From Synanceia verrucosa (taxonomy: Eukaryota > Chordata > Actinopteri > Perciformes > Synanceiidae), in assembly GCA_029721515.1 (NCBI GenBank), contig CM056559.1:20938065-21002064 (forward strand): a stretch of 64,000 nt of DNA. The letters run 5' to 3'. This document shows positions 37,701-47,530 of the stretch, in pieces. Each line of letters begins with the position of its first letter. Positions within the stretch are counted from its first letter, which is position 1. Made by a program: the position numbers and the translations under genes. Below the pieces are notes generated by a model that saw only the letters and a list, made by a program, of their open reading frames with translations, had not been told where the DNA came from and made no database searches.

Positions 37701-38449
37701 CTCATTCTCTTTTGCAGATAAATTTCATGCATTTGACATGGTGGGAATGGGAAGCATAACTGTGAGCTACAGACAGGTAAGAGCATGAATTTATATCAGC
37801 AATGACTCCTTCCTCTTTATTTGCACTTTGAAAGAAAAGCAAAGACAGAGGCAGCAGGTGTGATATTTATTTTACTTTTAGAATATGAATGAATAAACCT
37901 GTCAAACATGAAAATAAATTAGATTCATTCAGGTCAGTGATCCTCCGTCATTACTGAACCTCAGCAGGTTGTTCTGTTTTCTTTAGACTCTCTTCAGTCT
38001 GACACAGTGGTCAGATTGAAGAGGTTTATATTCCAGCAGTGCTAACCCTGGACTAACCTTCTGTTTCTACTGAGAAGTCTGAAGAAGAACAAAACACTGC
38101 AGCTGTTAACTCCAGCTGCTTCGAGGCTGCATTATTGAGGCCTGGACACTAAAGCAGGAAGCTGTTTAAATCTGCACACAGTTTCTTTAACGGTTGATGA
38201 TTTCCTCTGTTCTTATTCAGCTGTTTCCCAGAAGGATCTCAGTCTCTTGAATCCCCGGCCTTTCCACAAGCTAAACGAAGAACCATTCAGTCTTATAGAA
38301 TAGTCCTCTGACATCTGACTGGACTCTGTTGTCCCAGTAGATTCATAACTTTGAACAGTTGTGTGTACGTCAATGTTTGTCACTGAACCGCTAAATGTTT
38401 TCTGTTCTCTGATTGGCTCCAGTGGCTCCACATGACCATGTACAACTGA
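14292..38449 (+). CDS. capn12: classical calpain, calpain-12-like (20 exons)
   Basis: Calcium-dependent cytosolic cysteine protease, 704 aa (human CAPN12 is about 720). Exons: 14292-14549, 21444-21513, 22527-22645, 22834-22967, 23758-23929, 24116-24187, 25011-25102, 25771-25845, 26871-27031, 28136-28293, 29816-30024, 30913-30955, 33328-33402, 34392-34452, 34843-34907, 35633-35701, 36573-36651, 37079-37195, 37718-37776, 38423-38449. Every phase closes. The protease core has Gln106 and Cys112 (QGKLNDCWLL), His266 (RHAYSL) and Asn290 (ILNPWGDTEW), so the triad is intact. The C2-like domain spans about residues 307-506 and the penta-EF domain about 522-704, ending WLHMTMYN. The N-terminus is acidic (LDDDEDDVDSVTSDE) before VKWKRPK. 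EF-hand loops are mostly degenerate. Linkage to eif3k and actn4 favours capn12. Classical-calpain assignment is near certain, the paralogue less so. Confidence 0.92.
15188..18405. repeat. 3-kb TAG-rich composite VNTR in calpain intron 1
   Basis: About 40 tandem copies of a 66-90 bp composite unit: CACTTCATCCTTTAA, a TAG/TAA tract, then ATTCATCCTTCAGCAGTAA and a second TAG tract of variable length. Variants are zoned. About 15.2-16.4 kb has plain TAGTAATAG linkers, 16.4-17.3 kb gains CATGGTAGTAGT, 17.3-18.1 kb has AGTAATAACAATTC with longer TAG runs, and 18.2-18.4 kb has a separate 60-bp unit with ATCACTTATTCCTGCATTAG. The units lack stops in some frames on both strands, so long low-complexity open frames (up to 587 codons) appear; they are not genes. 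Confidence 0.95.
18420..18570 (-). repeat. teleost GGAGTAAAAAGTACAAT repeat next to VNTR
   Basis: GCACTGGAGTAAAAAGTACA and the following AGTAGAAGTAGAAAGTATC resemble a widespread fish non-autonomous repeat, read in reverse. Text at about 14600-14640 (TGTTTCTACTTTATGCTGCA) resembles the opposite end, so the VNTR may sit inside one such element. Confidence 0.4.
19323..20649. mobile_element. 1.3-kb foldback element in calpain intron 1
   Basis: Long inverted repeat. The outer end AAAAGTCTCATATG (19323) matches the reverse complement of CATATGAGACCTTTT (ends 20649). GCAAAACTATTTACAAATGT at about 19387 is mirrored at about 20597-20617, CTACATGCCAGCG (19611) at about 20346-20357, and the inner arms 19643-19787 and 20041-20183 are nearly identical inverted copies (TTAAGGGGAAAGTTAAAG, CATTTTAGGCACTTA). 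The arms differ by indels, and about 250 bp of unpaired centre remains. No open frame codes for a transposase. The inner arms are bounded by TTAA, the piggyBac target, but the shared centre with the outer arms suggests one element. Confidence 0.75.
19451..19566. repeat. 31-bp tandem repeat, nearly 4 copies
   Basis: The unit AAAAACAATCTGCATACAAT plus ACATGCATGTA is repeated perfectly three times, then partially. It lies inside the left arm of the foldback element, and the right arm lacks the same expansion, so it arose after insertion. Confidence 0.9.
21985..22355. mobile_element. probable MITE in calpain intron 2
   Basis: The left end CACTATAGTCTCTATATAAA plus GATGGA is matched in inverted form by the right end TCCATCTCTATAGTCTATGG. 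Repeats with an end like CATAGACTGTATATAAAGA are common in fish. No target-site duplication was established. Confidence 0.45.
24397..24786. mobile_element. hAT-type MITE with 8-bp target-site duplication
   Basis: 390 bp in calpain intron 6. The left end (T)GGCTGCAACTAAGGATTAT and the right end GTTGCAGCCCTA are inverted copies. The element is flanked by CTTTAAAC on both sides (24389-24396 and 24787-24794), the 8-bp duplication expected for hAT transposition. The subterminal regions are rich in AATCGAT/GATTAAT motifs. There is no transposase frame. Confidence 0.88.
25375..25697 (+). repeat. teleost SINE copy with 12-bp target-site duplication
   Basis: Starts GGGCAGCATGGTGGTTCAGT, has the A-box-like GTGGTTGGCACTG and B box GGTTCGATTCC, the ACATGCATGGGGATTAGG core, and ends GATAATGGATGG. 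It is flanked by ATTGTATAAATA (25363-25374 and 25697-25708). Inserted in calpain intron 7, just before a TA microsatellite. Confidence 0.85.
25706..25736. repeat. (TA)n microsatellite
   Basis: About 15 perfect TA units directly after the SINE, about 35 bp before the calpain exon 8 acceptor at 25771. Confidence 0.95.
28449..28515 (-). repeat. SINE/LINE 3' tail fragment
   Basis: GTCCATCCATGTTCTACCGC then TTATCCTCGCATACGG is the reverse of the GAGGATAAGCGGTAGA..ATGGATGG tail seen in the 30483 copy. Only the tail is present, as expected of a 5'-truncated insertion. Confidence 0.7.
29191..29263 (+). tRNA. tRNA-Lys(TTT), calpain intron 10
   Basis: 73 nt that fold as a canonical cloverleaf: GCCTGGA/TTCAGGT acceptor (G1-U72 wobble), A box TAGCTCAGTCGG, anticodon loop CTTTTAA (anticodon TTT), anticodon stem TCAGA/TCTGA, B box GGTTCAAGTCC, discriminator G. 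A TTTT Pol III terminator follows at 29271-29274. There is no encoded CCA, as expected for a nuclear gene. Confidence 0.93.
30483..30864 (+). repeat. teleost SINE copy with internal insertion
   Basis: Starts GGTGGCACGGTGGTGTAGTG and carries the ACATGCATGGGGATTAGG core. It retains a long 3' domain (GTCCAGGGTGTACCCTGCCT) and ends GAGGATAAGCGGTAGAAAA. About 50 bp at 30606-30657 replaces the usual sequence just before the core. A C10-like run is at about 30830-30841. No clear target-site duplication was found. Confidence 0.75.
31151..31223 (+). tRNA. tRNA-Lys(TTT), calpain intron 12
   Basis: Body identical to the copy at 29191, with a fully paired acceptor end (GCCTGGA/TTCAGGC) and discriminator G. 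TTTT follows at 31231-31234. It lies about 200 bp downstream of exon 12 in the same orientation as the calpain. Confidence 0.94.
31480..32610. repeat. 11-bp minisatellite with 44-bp higher-order unit
   Basis: About 100 copies of an 11-bp motif, CTGTACGTATA, with variants CTGTACGTATG, CTGTATGTATG and CTGTATTTGTA, grouped mostly in four-unit (44-bp) blocks ending in the TTTG variant. Many units carry the palindrome TACGTA. The last 300 bp are more diverged and lose CpG (TATGTA). All three forward frames are open because the motif has no forward stop; the predicted YCTYTV/CCICTV proteins are artefacts. Confidence 0.95.
32786..32838 (+). pseudogene. decayed tRNA-Lys copy
   Basis: GCCTGGGTAGCTCAGTCTGT plus AGAGCGTCAG matches the 5' half of the neighbouring tRNA-Lys genes. 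The anticodon arm is then replaced by a T run, and the T arm is broken (GTCCAGGATTCAGG). It cannot fold as a tRNA. Confidence 0.85.
33116..33188 (-). tRNA. tRNA-Lys(TTT), minus strand, calpain intron 12
   Basis: On the minus strand: GCCTGGA/TTCAGGC acceptor, TAGCTCAGCTGG A box (loop differs from the other copies by TC to CT), CTTTTAA anticodon loop, GGTTCAAGTCC B box, discriminator G. The immediate 3' flank has no TTTT; the nearest run is TCTTAAAAC. Termination may therefore be less efficient. It is transcribed against the calpain, about 140 bp upstream of exon 13. Confidence 0.92.
34965..35037 (+). tRNA. tRNA-Lys(TTT), calpain intron 15
   Basis: GCCTGGG start, so acceptor pair 7-66 is G-U, otherwise the same body as its relatives. 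Anticodon TTT, discriminator A. TTTT terminator at 35045-35048. It begins only 57 bp after the end of calpain exon 15. Confidence 0.93.
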
Positions 38450-41400
38450 CCTGGGCAGCTCAGATGGATTCATCAGTCTCTCCTTTTCTGATTTCCTTGA
38501 AAACCTTTTACCTAGATACAGTATGTTCATACATCCTCTTGTATGTCATAGCAGTAACTCTTCAAACAAGGAAACATGTTAGGTCAAAGGTCAAAGTAGG
38601 AGGGTTATGATTGACACTTCAACAAAGGTCACTGAAGTGATTTAATGAATGAAACGGTGGCTCATTCTCACCTCTAAATTAGTGAAGCCATGCTTATTAA
38701 TATTATATTCCATTTCTACTAATATGTCACCCAAAATGTCATACACTGTCCCTTTAATGCTGTTTTACACAAAAGACATTCAGAAATGAGGTAAAATACA
38801 ATGAACTAACCCCTGTAATTATGACATATTATTGTGTTATGTTTTATTAGTTGATTTGTCATTACAAGATCCTCCACCAAGCTTTTCTTTCATAGCAATA
38901 AGGTGATAACCTGAAGACGAAATGATCCATTAATCTGACTGGACGGATGCCGTGTACATGATTGTAAAAAACAAACAAATAAATGTATAGAAAAAGGTTT
39001 TGAGCTTATTACTTTGGGTTTTGTTTTAGTATAATGTTGCATTAATAAAGAATCTAGAAAGAATTGAATGGAGTCCTTCTTCAGTTGGTTTCTAGACTAA
39101 AGCTACATTAAGTGGAGGTGATTCATTTTGTTTTTTCACTCTATATTTTGTGTGTATATAGAGTGTGTCACTTCTACTCCACTACAACTAAGAATTAAGT
39201 GTTGTACTTTTTACTGTACTACGTTTTTCTGACATGTTTATGTGTTGAGAAAATCCTCCTACTTCTTAAGCTGAATAAACTCTTTAAAAAATCATCACAA
39301 AGCTGAAAACAGACTTACTCACTTTTTGGAGATGTGTGGTTCTAATGGAGCAGTAATATTAATCCAGAAGCATCAGATATAATATTAAAACACTGACATT
39401 TTACTGCTCTATCAATGCTTTAAGTGTATTTATCTGAAAATAATTCCATACTCTTACTTCAGTAACATTTTGAATGCTAGATTTTTGTCATAAAGTATTG
39501 ATAGTTTATAGAACTCTGGTGTGTTTTTCATTCATTATCTTATCACAGAAATTTTAAGAAATGTCTGGTTTGTACAAATAATACACAACATGTATTCTTT
39601 TTAGTGAAGCGATATAAGTGATACTTAAGTACTGCACTTGAGTTATATAGGGTGCTTTACTTTTCTATTTTTTTTCCATGCTCCTTCTATTCCACTGCAT
39701 TTATTAGGGAAATATTGTACTTTTTATTTTACTTTATTTTTTAGTAAGTTTGCAAATTTAGATATAAACACACGAAGAAGTATAACAACTATTCGAACAT
39801 TTGCTTTGTCATGTTTGGCTCCAGATTTGCTGCTTTTCCTTTGATAATGATAACAGGGCAAATGTATTTGTAATAATGTTATTTTTAGTGGACAAAAAAC
39901 ATCTTTATTTTTATTATGATTTATTAAACCACTGGAAGTAAGGGGAAAATTTGATTTTCTTAAATTATGCTTGTTGTTTTTGACAACATTTGTAGTATTT
40001 GAATGGGAACTATGGCGGCCACTCTTTGTAAGATTTTATGAAAACGTTGTTGTTGTTTGTGGGATATGTACGTAACTGTGCTCACTGTGTAAACATCTCC
40101 ACCTATATTTGGGGTTCTTTTTGTTCTGTTCCTTTTAGAGATCAAAATCAAAACAGTCCATTCATAGAGTGACTCCTTCCTGTGAATGAGCTCAGAGTCA
40201 GACTGACCAATCACAGAGCTGATAGTAGCAGGCCGCTCTACACCAGGTCCTGCTGGAGTCCACACGGTGACACTAATGGACCAGGACAGCCTGAACATGA
40301 CCTACTTCTGTAGGTGGCTCCAGCAGGCGAGACGGATGGTCCCACGCCAAACCAGCCGAGTCTCTGTGTGATGGAGGAGTCTGTTTTATGAGGGTCAGGC
40401 CTCTGGGTCAGTGGCTCTCTAACGGGTTGGACTGTGACCTCTGGACGGTTCACCGTGAATCAAACACTGAAGATCAGAGACTAAAGATTCATTATCAGAG
40501 GAGGACACTGGACACTCTTTAAAAAGTGAGATTAAAGAGCACTGCGTCCCCACATGATGTTGTGTCAATATAATTCCTCCTGTCCTGGTTTAACGCTCTA
40601 ATGATAATACTATCATACTTACTGAAACATGGGCCTGCTTTAGCTGGATAGCTGCGCTGACTTAAGAGGATGGATTTTCTGTCATGCTGTTACAGAAAAC
40701 AACTGAAACCTGCATCATACTGCTTACAAAACTGGCTTATTTACCCTTATTTTCCTGCAAAGGTTACTCTTCTCGTTGTTTTTTTTATTGTTTCCTCATG
40801 AAAAGAAGAGACTACAACAACATAAACCAAAGCAAATATATATGTACTTATAATATCATGTTGTTCAAAAACAGGGAGGGAGAAGAAATAACAGAAATGT
40901 ATAAAAATAAATAATTATTTGCAGATGCTAAGTAATAATATTAATAATAATAATGTACATTCATTAATACTGTAAATTCATACACAAAATTGCCAGCATC
41001 TAACTATATGCAAATGTCACTCTTTTCTTTTTTATTTCATGGTTTTTATTATTTCACAACAACCTGAACCATAACAAATAAAGAATGTGCATTTAACAGC
41101 TACTGAAGGTCACTGCCAGTATTCCAAGACAAGATAGGAGAATAATGAGAATAATAATTCAATAGAAATAAACAAATCTCAATATATAATGCATTTAAAT
41201 AAAGAATTAACAATAATAACAATATAGAAATAAAAATAAATAAAATAACACACACCAGTTTCCCGATCACCTACTAATATCCAATGCTCACTTTGTATTC
41301 TTATATTCTTAATTACTAATCTTTATGATATTATATGGGATTTGTAGGCTATATAAGGACTGCAACAACATAATTTGTGATCATCTGTTGTCAAAATGCC

Positions 41401-42339
41401 TTGAATCTGTCATGAAATCTCAAGTTTCCATATTTCAGATTTGTGTTGTTTCAGGAGCTCATGTTCAGATGGTCTATGAATATTCATGAGCTGTCTGGAC
41501 CCAGAGGAGCTGCTAACGCACTGATTCACAGCGGAACACAGGAAAAGGACCCTTCAAAATAAAATGTTAGCGGTCCTTTACAGAAAACAAAATCGCACAA
41601 GAAATTTACTTTTGAATTAATTTTACTGATAAATAATAAAGGTTTAATATGGACGAGTTAATAATCGATGAAACACATTTATTCATTTTGCTTTTATTGA
41701 GCCTGTAAGAAAGTCAGAATTCAGGTTATTGGCAAGTCGGTTTTCACACACAAGGAAGTTGCTTTTGTGTATTGGTGCATAACGTGAGCATTTTTTTAAA
41801 TTTTTGTTTACCCTTTATTAAACCTCAGTGGGACACCCACTGCCACAGGGGACTTTACAAATTAAAAATAAAAGCACGTATTGCAAAAATCAAGAAAGAA
41901 CAGTATATAATTAAAATAAAATAATAACGTGAAAGCAGTAACATAACATTGAGTGAAATACATGAAGACGCTGTGACGATTTTAGATTAAGGCCTTAGAG
42001 AAAATATTTATTTTTTGTAAGACAGAAAAACAAAAAGCAGAACATTTTGCATAGTTAATTATTTCGTGCACAGCAAACTTACACTGTTTGTATTTTATAC
42101 TTCATAATTAATAAGTCATATCCTATCTGTCTATTGCATTTAATATAATTTGCTGTGAAAAAATATATTTATTTTTAGTGCAGATTATTATTGTTATTGC
42201 TATTATTAATAGCATGGATTATTTTTCATTACTTGTCGTGTTATTTAATTATTGTTGTTTTACTGTATTGCTTAATAAAAAAAAACAAAAAACAAAAACA
42301 AAAAACAAAAACAGTGTCCTACTCTTAACAAACGTCTGA
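38450..42339. other. intergenic region calpain to actn4
   Basis: The calpain 3' UTR follows, with AATAAA at 38978-38983 and 39044-39049. The rest is AT-rich. Stretches at about 39115-39250 and 39640-39730 (TTCTACTCCACTACAACTAA; GTACTTTTTA) resemble the teleost ACTTTTACTCCACTAC repeat. No coding exon is supported. Confidence 0.55.
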
Positions 42340-43000
42340 TGCTTTACTTTGGAAGGGCAGGCCGGAAGCAGCGGCAGCCTGCAGGAGGCTGCAGCCTGTA
42401 GGAGCGGCCGGTTCCTCCCAGCAGCTCTCAGCTCAGAGGAAAAGCTTTTCTTCTCACAGCAGCAGCGGGGATTTTCTGACTGCACACGCCGGATATTCAT
42501 CACATTAAAAAAAACCCTCACGACTGAAAGAAGGCGAGAGAAGCGGGACACTTTCCTGGGTTTCACTCCACGCCCCACCACTCTGGTTCAGGCCTTTTTG
42601 TTCCATTTTCACTTTTTTATTTTTGTATTTTTCCTCCCCCTCCTGACAGACAGTCTATCTGTGGCGCACTCAGGTTCCTTCTGCTGACATGGTAGATTAT
42701 CACGCTGCCAATAATCAAACCTCCGCCGGAGGGGTGCAGACCTACATGGAGCAGGAGAATGACTGGGACCGGGACCTGCTCCTGGACCCGGCCTGGGAGA
42801 AACAGCAGAGGAAGGTAAGGGAGCCGGAGTTCTGGGCCCGAGTCGAGCCGGGCTGAGAGGAGGCGGTGGCGGGCAGAAAGAAAATGGCAGGGGAGGGATG
42901 GGGAGGTCAGACACCGAGTACGGGCCTCGCTGCTCCAATACCCCACTTTATACCCGACTACCTCCTCCACCCTCAGCCCGACTCGTCTCCTCAAGGCCAA
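42340..43000 (+). promoter_or_regulatory. CpG-rich actn4 promoter, 5' UTR and first exon
   Basis: An abrupt rise in GC and CpG after an A-rich AACAAAAAACAAA tract (42283-42312), including GGCCGGAAGCAGCGGC and GGAGCGGCCGG. The island covers the start codon at 42689 and runs on into intron 1. No TATA box seen. The transcription start is not defined. Confidence 0.6.
42689..42814 (+). CDS. actn4: alpha-actinin-4, first coding exon (partial gene)
   Basis: Encodes the first 42 residues of a non-muscle alpha-actinin, an antiparallel dimer that crosslinks actin filaments. The start MVDYHAANNQ is the ACTN4-type N-terminus, followed by a short linker and then DWDRDLLLDPAWEKQQRK, the conserved lead-in to the first calponin-homology domain. 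The exon ends in phase 0 at AAG|GTAAGG, the expected boundary before TFTAWCN. Compared with human ACTN4 the Gly-rich linker is shorter. The actin-binding, spectrin-repeat and EF-hand exons lie beyond the window. ACTN1 starts differently, so actn4 is favoured; the calpain and eif3k linkage agrees. Confidence 0.92.
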
Positions 43001-46000
43001 GCTGCCTCATTTATTTGTATGTTTTATTTCTTCCACTCTCGCTAACATGAGGTCTCCCCCATTAGCTTGCTGCTTTCACCCTTTTCAAAAATGTGTTTTC
43101 CTTCCCTCCTGGGGCGGAAACGGGTCGCAACATTGTATGAATGTAAAGTGTGGTTGTGCAGATATTAAAGGGGCTGTAAGTATCCAGAGAGGATGTGTTT
43201 TTGGAGGGGCTAGTGTGATACCAAGGCGTATCAAGCTGCTGCTCACTGCTGGAAGATCCAACCGATACCATGCAGTCCAAGGCCGATACAGACAGACTGC
43301 TTCACTGTGAAGCTGCTGTGGTTCACTGGGTCCACAGTCCAGTTCTGTTGACTCACAACATGCTGCTTCACTGTCTGGGTGACATTCCTCACAACGTTAA
43401 TGGCATTTTAAAGAAATGGCACCAGATCCTGTGACATGAACTGGGCTTGTCTGTGAGGAGAAAAGTGCAACACGGAGGTGTTAAAACTTCAGATCCGGTG
43501 TGCCAGTGGTGTCTGTGTGCTCCTGTTCTTCCCACGGCCCTGGGACGATCACCTTCCTGAAGCCAAAATCACTTCACTGCACAGAGCTGAACGCCCACTC
43601 GCTGCAGATTTGAGCTCCAGTAATAGTCAACACCAAACCACAATTCTTCCATTCTTTGGCCTGATGCTTCACCGACCATTCCAGCTATTCTGCTCTTCCT
43701 CTAACTGACCAACATGTACACAATATTTTACCTAAAACAAGCAGCACTCACTCTCCTCCCTTTACATGACTAACATTCGCTGGACAAAGGTGACCTTGTT
43801 CTTTCTTTTCATGCAGTGTCCCATATATGCAGACCCATTCAGGCCCTGATATGTTGCGAAATGGACCCAGATGACGAAGTTTGCGCCATTCATGACAACA
43901 CTGTCACATAATGCAGCACTAACCCTCTCCTGTAAAGGAGTGGAGAGGCAGTGTGCTGAAGAGTCATTGCTTAACAGGGTGGAATGATTGAGTGGGTGTG
44001 TTTTTATGCATGCAGTGCTCACTATCCCATTTTATTCACTCACTAGCCAGATGACTGGCATACTTCCTCGTGGTGTGACAGCATGCCGAACATTGACTTG
44101 CGCATTTTTATTAAGCCACTCAGCATTTTTTTAGCCGTCGACATCAGACATTCCTGCAGGTGATTGCCATCAAACCTGCTGCTAAGGACTCTCTGCATAT
44201 TTGTCCAGAGATCACATGGGTCAAAGTTTTCTTCTAAAGAAAAATCTAACCCACCAATCATTAACTAAGTTGTGTAAACCTGTGGCCAGTGCAGGCCAGG
44301 CTGGGGACACGTCCTCCAGCCGAGGTTGAACTGTGCTGCTGGCCCCCGAGGAGGCGGCGGCGGTGGTGGCGGCGGGGGGGCCAAGGGCAAATTCCTGTGG
44401 TGTATTCACGCTCACAGTGCCAGTTTATTGCGCAAAGTGAGCAAATGTCTCTCACAGTAATATCAAGCGAGATCTAATGAGTGTGGGAATGGGTTGAGAG
44501 GGGCGAGTCCATCCGGGTCAAAACCAGAAGTGGTCAGACGCAGAGTTTTTCCCTCATACTGACTCCTCACATGTTGAGTAATGTACAAGGAGGAAAAAGA
44601 CGGCAATGCTTAAAGCTTTTAGGATGTTTGGAGTGAGTGGTGGAGCAATTGACTCAACTGAACACAGAACAGTGGAGGTTCACCGTTCACACCACCTCAC
44701 TTCTCTTTATCTTTTAAAAAAAAAAACATTTGGCAGCATTTATCACTCATTTTTTCCATTTGAATAATGCATAATACAAGTTCCAGTCCTGTAGATCAGT
44801 GATTCCCTGCAGAATAACAACTTGTGGATATTTTCAGAGCTTGAGTTCTTTGGCAGAAGCGCAGGTTTGTCCTTGCAGCGTTGTTTCCAGTTGCACACTG
44901 AGCAACATTTCCCAACACACCAGAGTACCTGGACTGAGCCCAGCTGAGTCGAGTTAGCTGTGCCGTTTTATTGCAGGCGCAGCTCCTCGCCGAGCAAACG
45001 TGTCATTACGTCTTTCTCAGGTCGGGACACGTTAAAGTATGCAGTGACGTCCAGGCTTGGTGACAGGCGCTGCATGCAAATCCCCGCTCCGCAGCGACAG
45101 TTAGGCTGCACATATTTCTTGTGTCATGAGGCAGCAGGGTGAAAGTACAGTACAGGTGGGTGGATGAGCTAACAAGGGGAGCAGTAAAGTACACAAAGCG
45201 CCTGTATGAGTCGCTGTTAATTGATTGCATTATTTGTCAAGCTGATGCACTCGTCCCACTGTTCCATCTGTTCGTAAAGGTCAAACTCTTAGGTGTTCTT
45301 AAAAGTTGTTCTCCTAGAGCTGTTTTTTATCGCCTTTCTCTCAGCTTCAGTCGGGCTGATCGTGGAAAGTTTCCTCTCATAAATCAGTGAGTGCTGTGGA
45401 ATCAGAGCTGTGGTCAATGGTGTTTATCTGCCTTTATTTTCCTGTGTGTGCTCAGGCGTGATTTGGAGCCGGACTGTAAGCCCTGTGACTGAAGATCAGA
45501 TGGTTGTCAGGATAACTGTCTGTTCTCTTACACGACCTGTCAGATGATCTACACATTGTGCTTTTTTTAAAAAAATTCCTTCTGTTACACAAAGATGTTT
45601 AATCATTCCTGACTTGTCCCACCAGTGTCCACACTCGCATCACACACACTGATTTGTGTTTTTTCCCATCACTGCCAAGGTGGGCAGCTGGACACAATGT
45701 TAGTTTGTTCGTTTGCCGCCCACTTCCACATGCTTCCAGTGAGTGGCGGGCAGGCGGAGCTGGTTCAGATGGCCTGGCTTGGCTCAGGATGAGCTGTGAG
45801 TGACATCTTGTCAGGACCAAACAATGCATCCTGTCGCCGTCGCTCTCCTGGCTGAGATCTGACGGCACAATAAGCTGCCAGGCTACTCTTTTTTCTTTTC
45901 CTCCCTGTCTGCCTTCCTGTTTTTAAAGCAACATTTCAAAAGAATGAAGGGAACTGAAAATGGCTGACTAAATAGCCCGTTTGCTAAACAACAATAGACA

Positions 46001-46129
46001 AAGCTTCTGTTTGCAGAGAAGTGGGGTAGTGGTGTCATGGACCTGGCAGGGGTGTGGCTGATACTAGACAAAGTCTAGAGATAGAAACCAGCTGTTGTCA
46101 TTCAACGCTAACGTTTATCTCTCATAGAC

Positions 46130-46270
46130 TGATTGATAGATAGATAGATACTTTATTTATCTCATAGAGAAATTCACAGTTCCAGCAGCTTGAAAGATGG
46201 AAACACACAGGGTTCAAGGAAATAAAAAATAAAATAGGATAAAGTAGAATATCAATAAAATATAAATATC
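46130..46270. repeat. (GATA)n plus LINE/SINE-like tail
   Basis: GATTGATAGATAGATAGATA then CTTTATTTATCTCATAGAGA and AATTCACAGTTCCAGCAGC, a frequent teleost repeat end of the form TTTATTGATCC..GAAATTC. Confidence 0.55.
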
Positions 46271-47454
46271 TAGAGTGTAGTTACTTCTCTATTCTCTGCC
46301 TCAGGTGAACTGATTTATTGCATCATCTTGTGCTCATTTTGAAGCTGAAATTAAATCTGTTAGAGCGTCCAAATATTCAGAGGCACTGAGAATAAAATTG
46401 ATTGCATCACAGTCCTGGGTGAAGCTAATGGTTAATGTTAACTAGCTCTTGTCCTGCTAGTTTCAACATAGATTTCCAGTGTGGCGCTACGAGAGCGAAA
46501 CACCATTACAAGTCCTGCTGGCTCAGAAAAACAAGTACAGTCACATTTATGAATTTATTAGCAACATGATACTGCAGTTTCGGTTCTCTTGACTTCCCTT
46601 GATACAATTTCAACAAGTGATTTATATCTACCTTGTTTTCAGCTTCTCTTGTGACACTGCTGCTGGTCTCTGTTTTATATCACTGTAAATTGTATATGTT
46701 TGTTTATGCTTTTCTGGCAGGGACACCAAACCTATCATCATGAACTTGTGATGGGAATTGTTTTACGATTTGTCTCACATATTTACACGGTAATTATGAA
46801 AAATAATCAGCACTTAAACTGGTGAATAATTGCCAGTTACGATGCAGCTGCACTTCCAGAGGCTCTTCCTGACTTGACAGGACACGTTTGCTCATCTGCC
46901 TCCTCTTCTCACACACAGTGAATGCTTCATCGTGATGTTAGCTGTCCAAAGGTGTTTTGGGATGTGAGATAATGAAAGTGCAGGTCATTCCCTCAGTGCC
47001 AGCTGATTCCAGGTCAGCTGTGGGAAAGCCCTCCACCTCAGCTGATCCAGAATCTGCTTGTGGACCTAAACAACGAAGCAGTGAGAGGACAGAGCAGAGA
47101 GGAATGTAACCCCTGTCTGTTTCCCCTCTGCTGGGAGAAACATTCCTCTGGTGGCCCATTACAGGCCAGAGGCCAGAGGGAGGGGGGTGGGCTTTGTGCC
47201 CGTCGGGGGGAAAGATTGGGAGGATTGCAGATATGGTCTGTGTGGAGATGAGAGGGACAATCCCGAGGAGCAGTGAGAGTTTCCAGCCGGTTCTGATGTG
47301 GTGGAAGTCGTGGCTCCAAACATTGCTCTGAATATTTGTTTGCAGAAATATTTCCAGACACCACCAGACCCTGCGATCGATCACTCTTTGGAGCCATTTG
47401 CTTTGTCTTTGTAGGTTCTCAGGCATCCAGGTCGAGTAAATCAAAAAAGACTCA

Positions 47455-47530
47455 ACTGGACTTACTTGAAGTTTGTTGAAGACGTTTGACTTCTCATCCG
47501 AGAAGCTTCTTCAGTTCAGAGGCTTCAGAG
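47455..47530. repeat. fragment of common teleost repeat
   Basis: TTGAAGACGTTTGACTTCTC then ATCCGAGAAGCTTCTTCAGT matches a motif seen very often in fish genomes. Element class and ends are not determined. Confidence 0.5.

Noticed and set aside
42249..43000. Overlapping minus-strand frames of 110-127 codons opposite actn4 exon 1
   Set aside because: GC-rich antisense shadows of the CpG island and exon 1; Pro/Ser-rich with no recognisable domain.
46938..47444. 168-codon minus-strand frame
   Set aside because: A second minus-strand frame of 119 codons overlaps it. No domain was recognised, and composition is like the surrounding intron.
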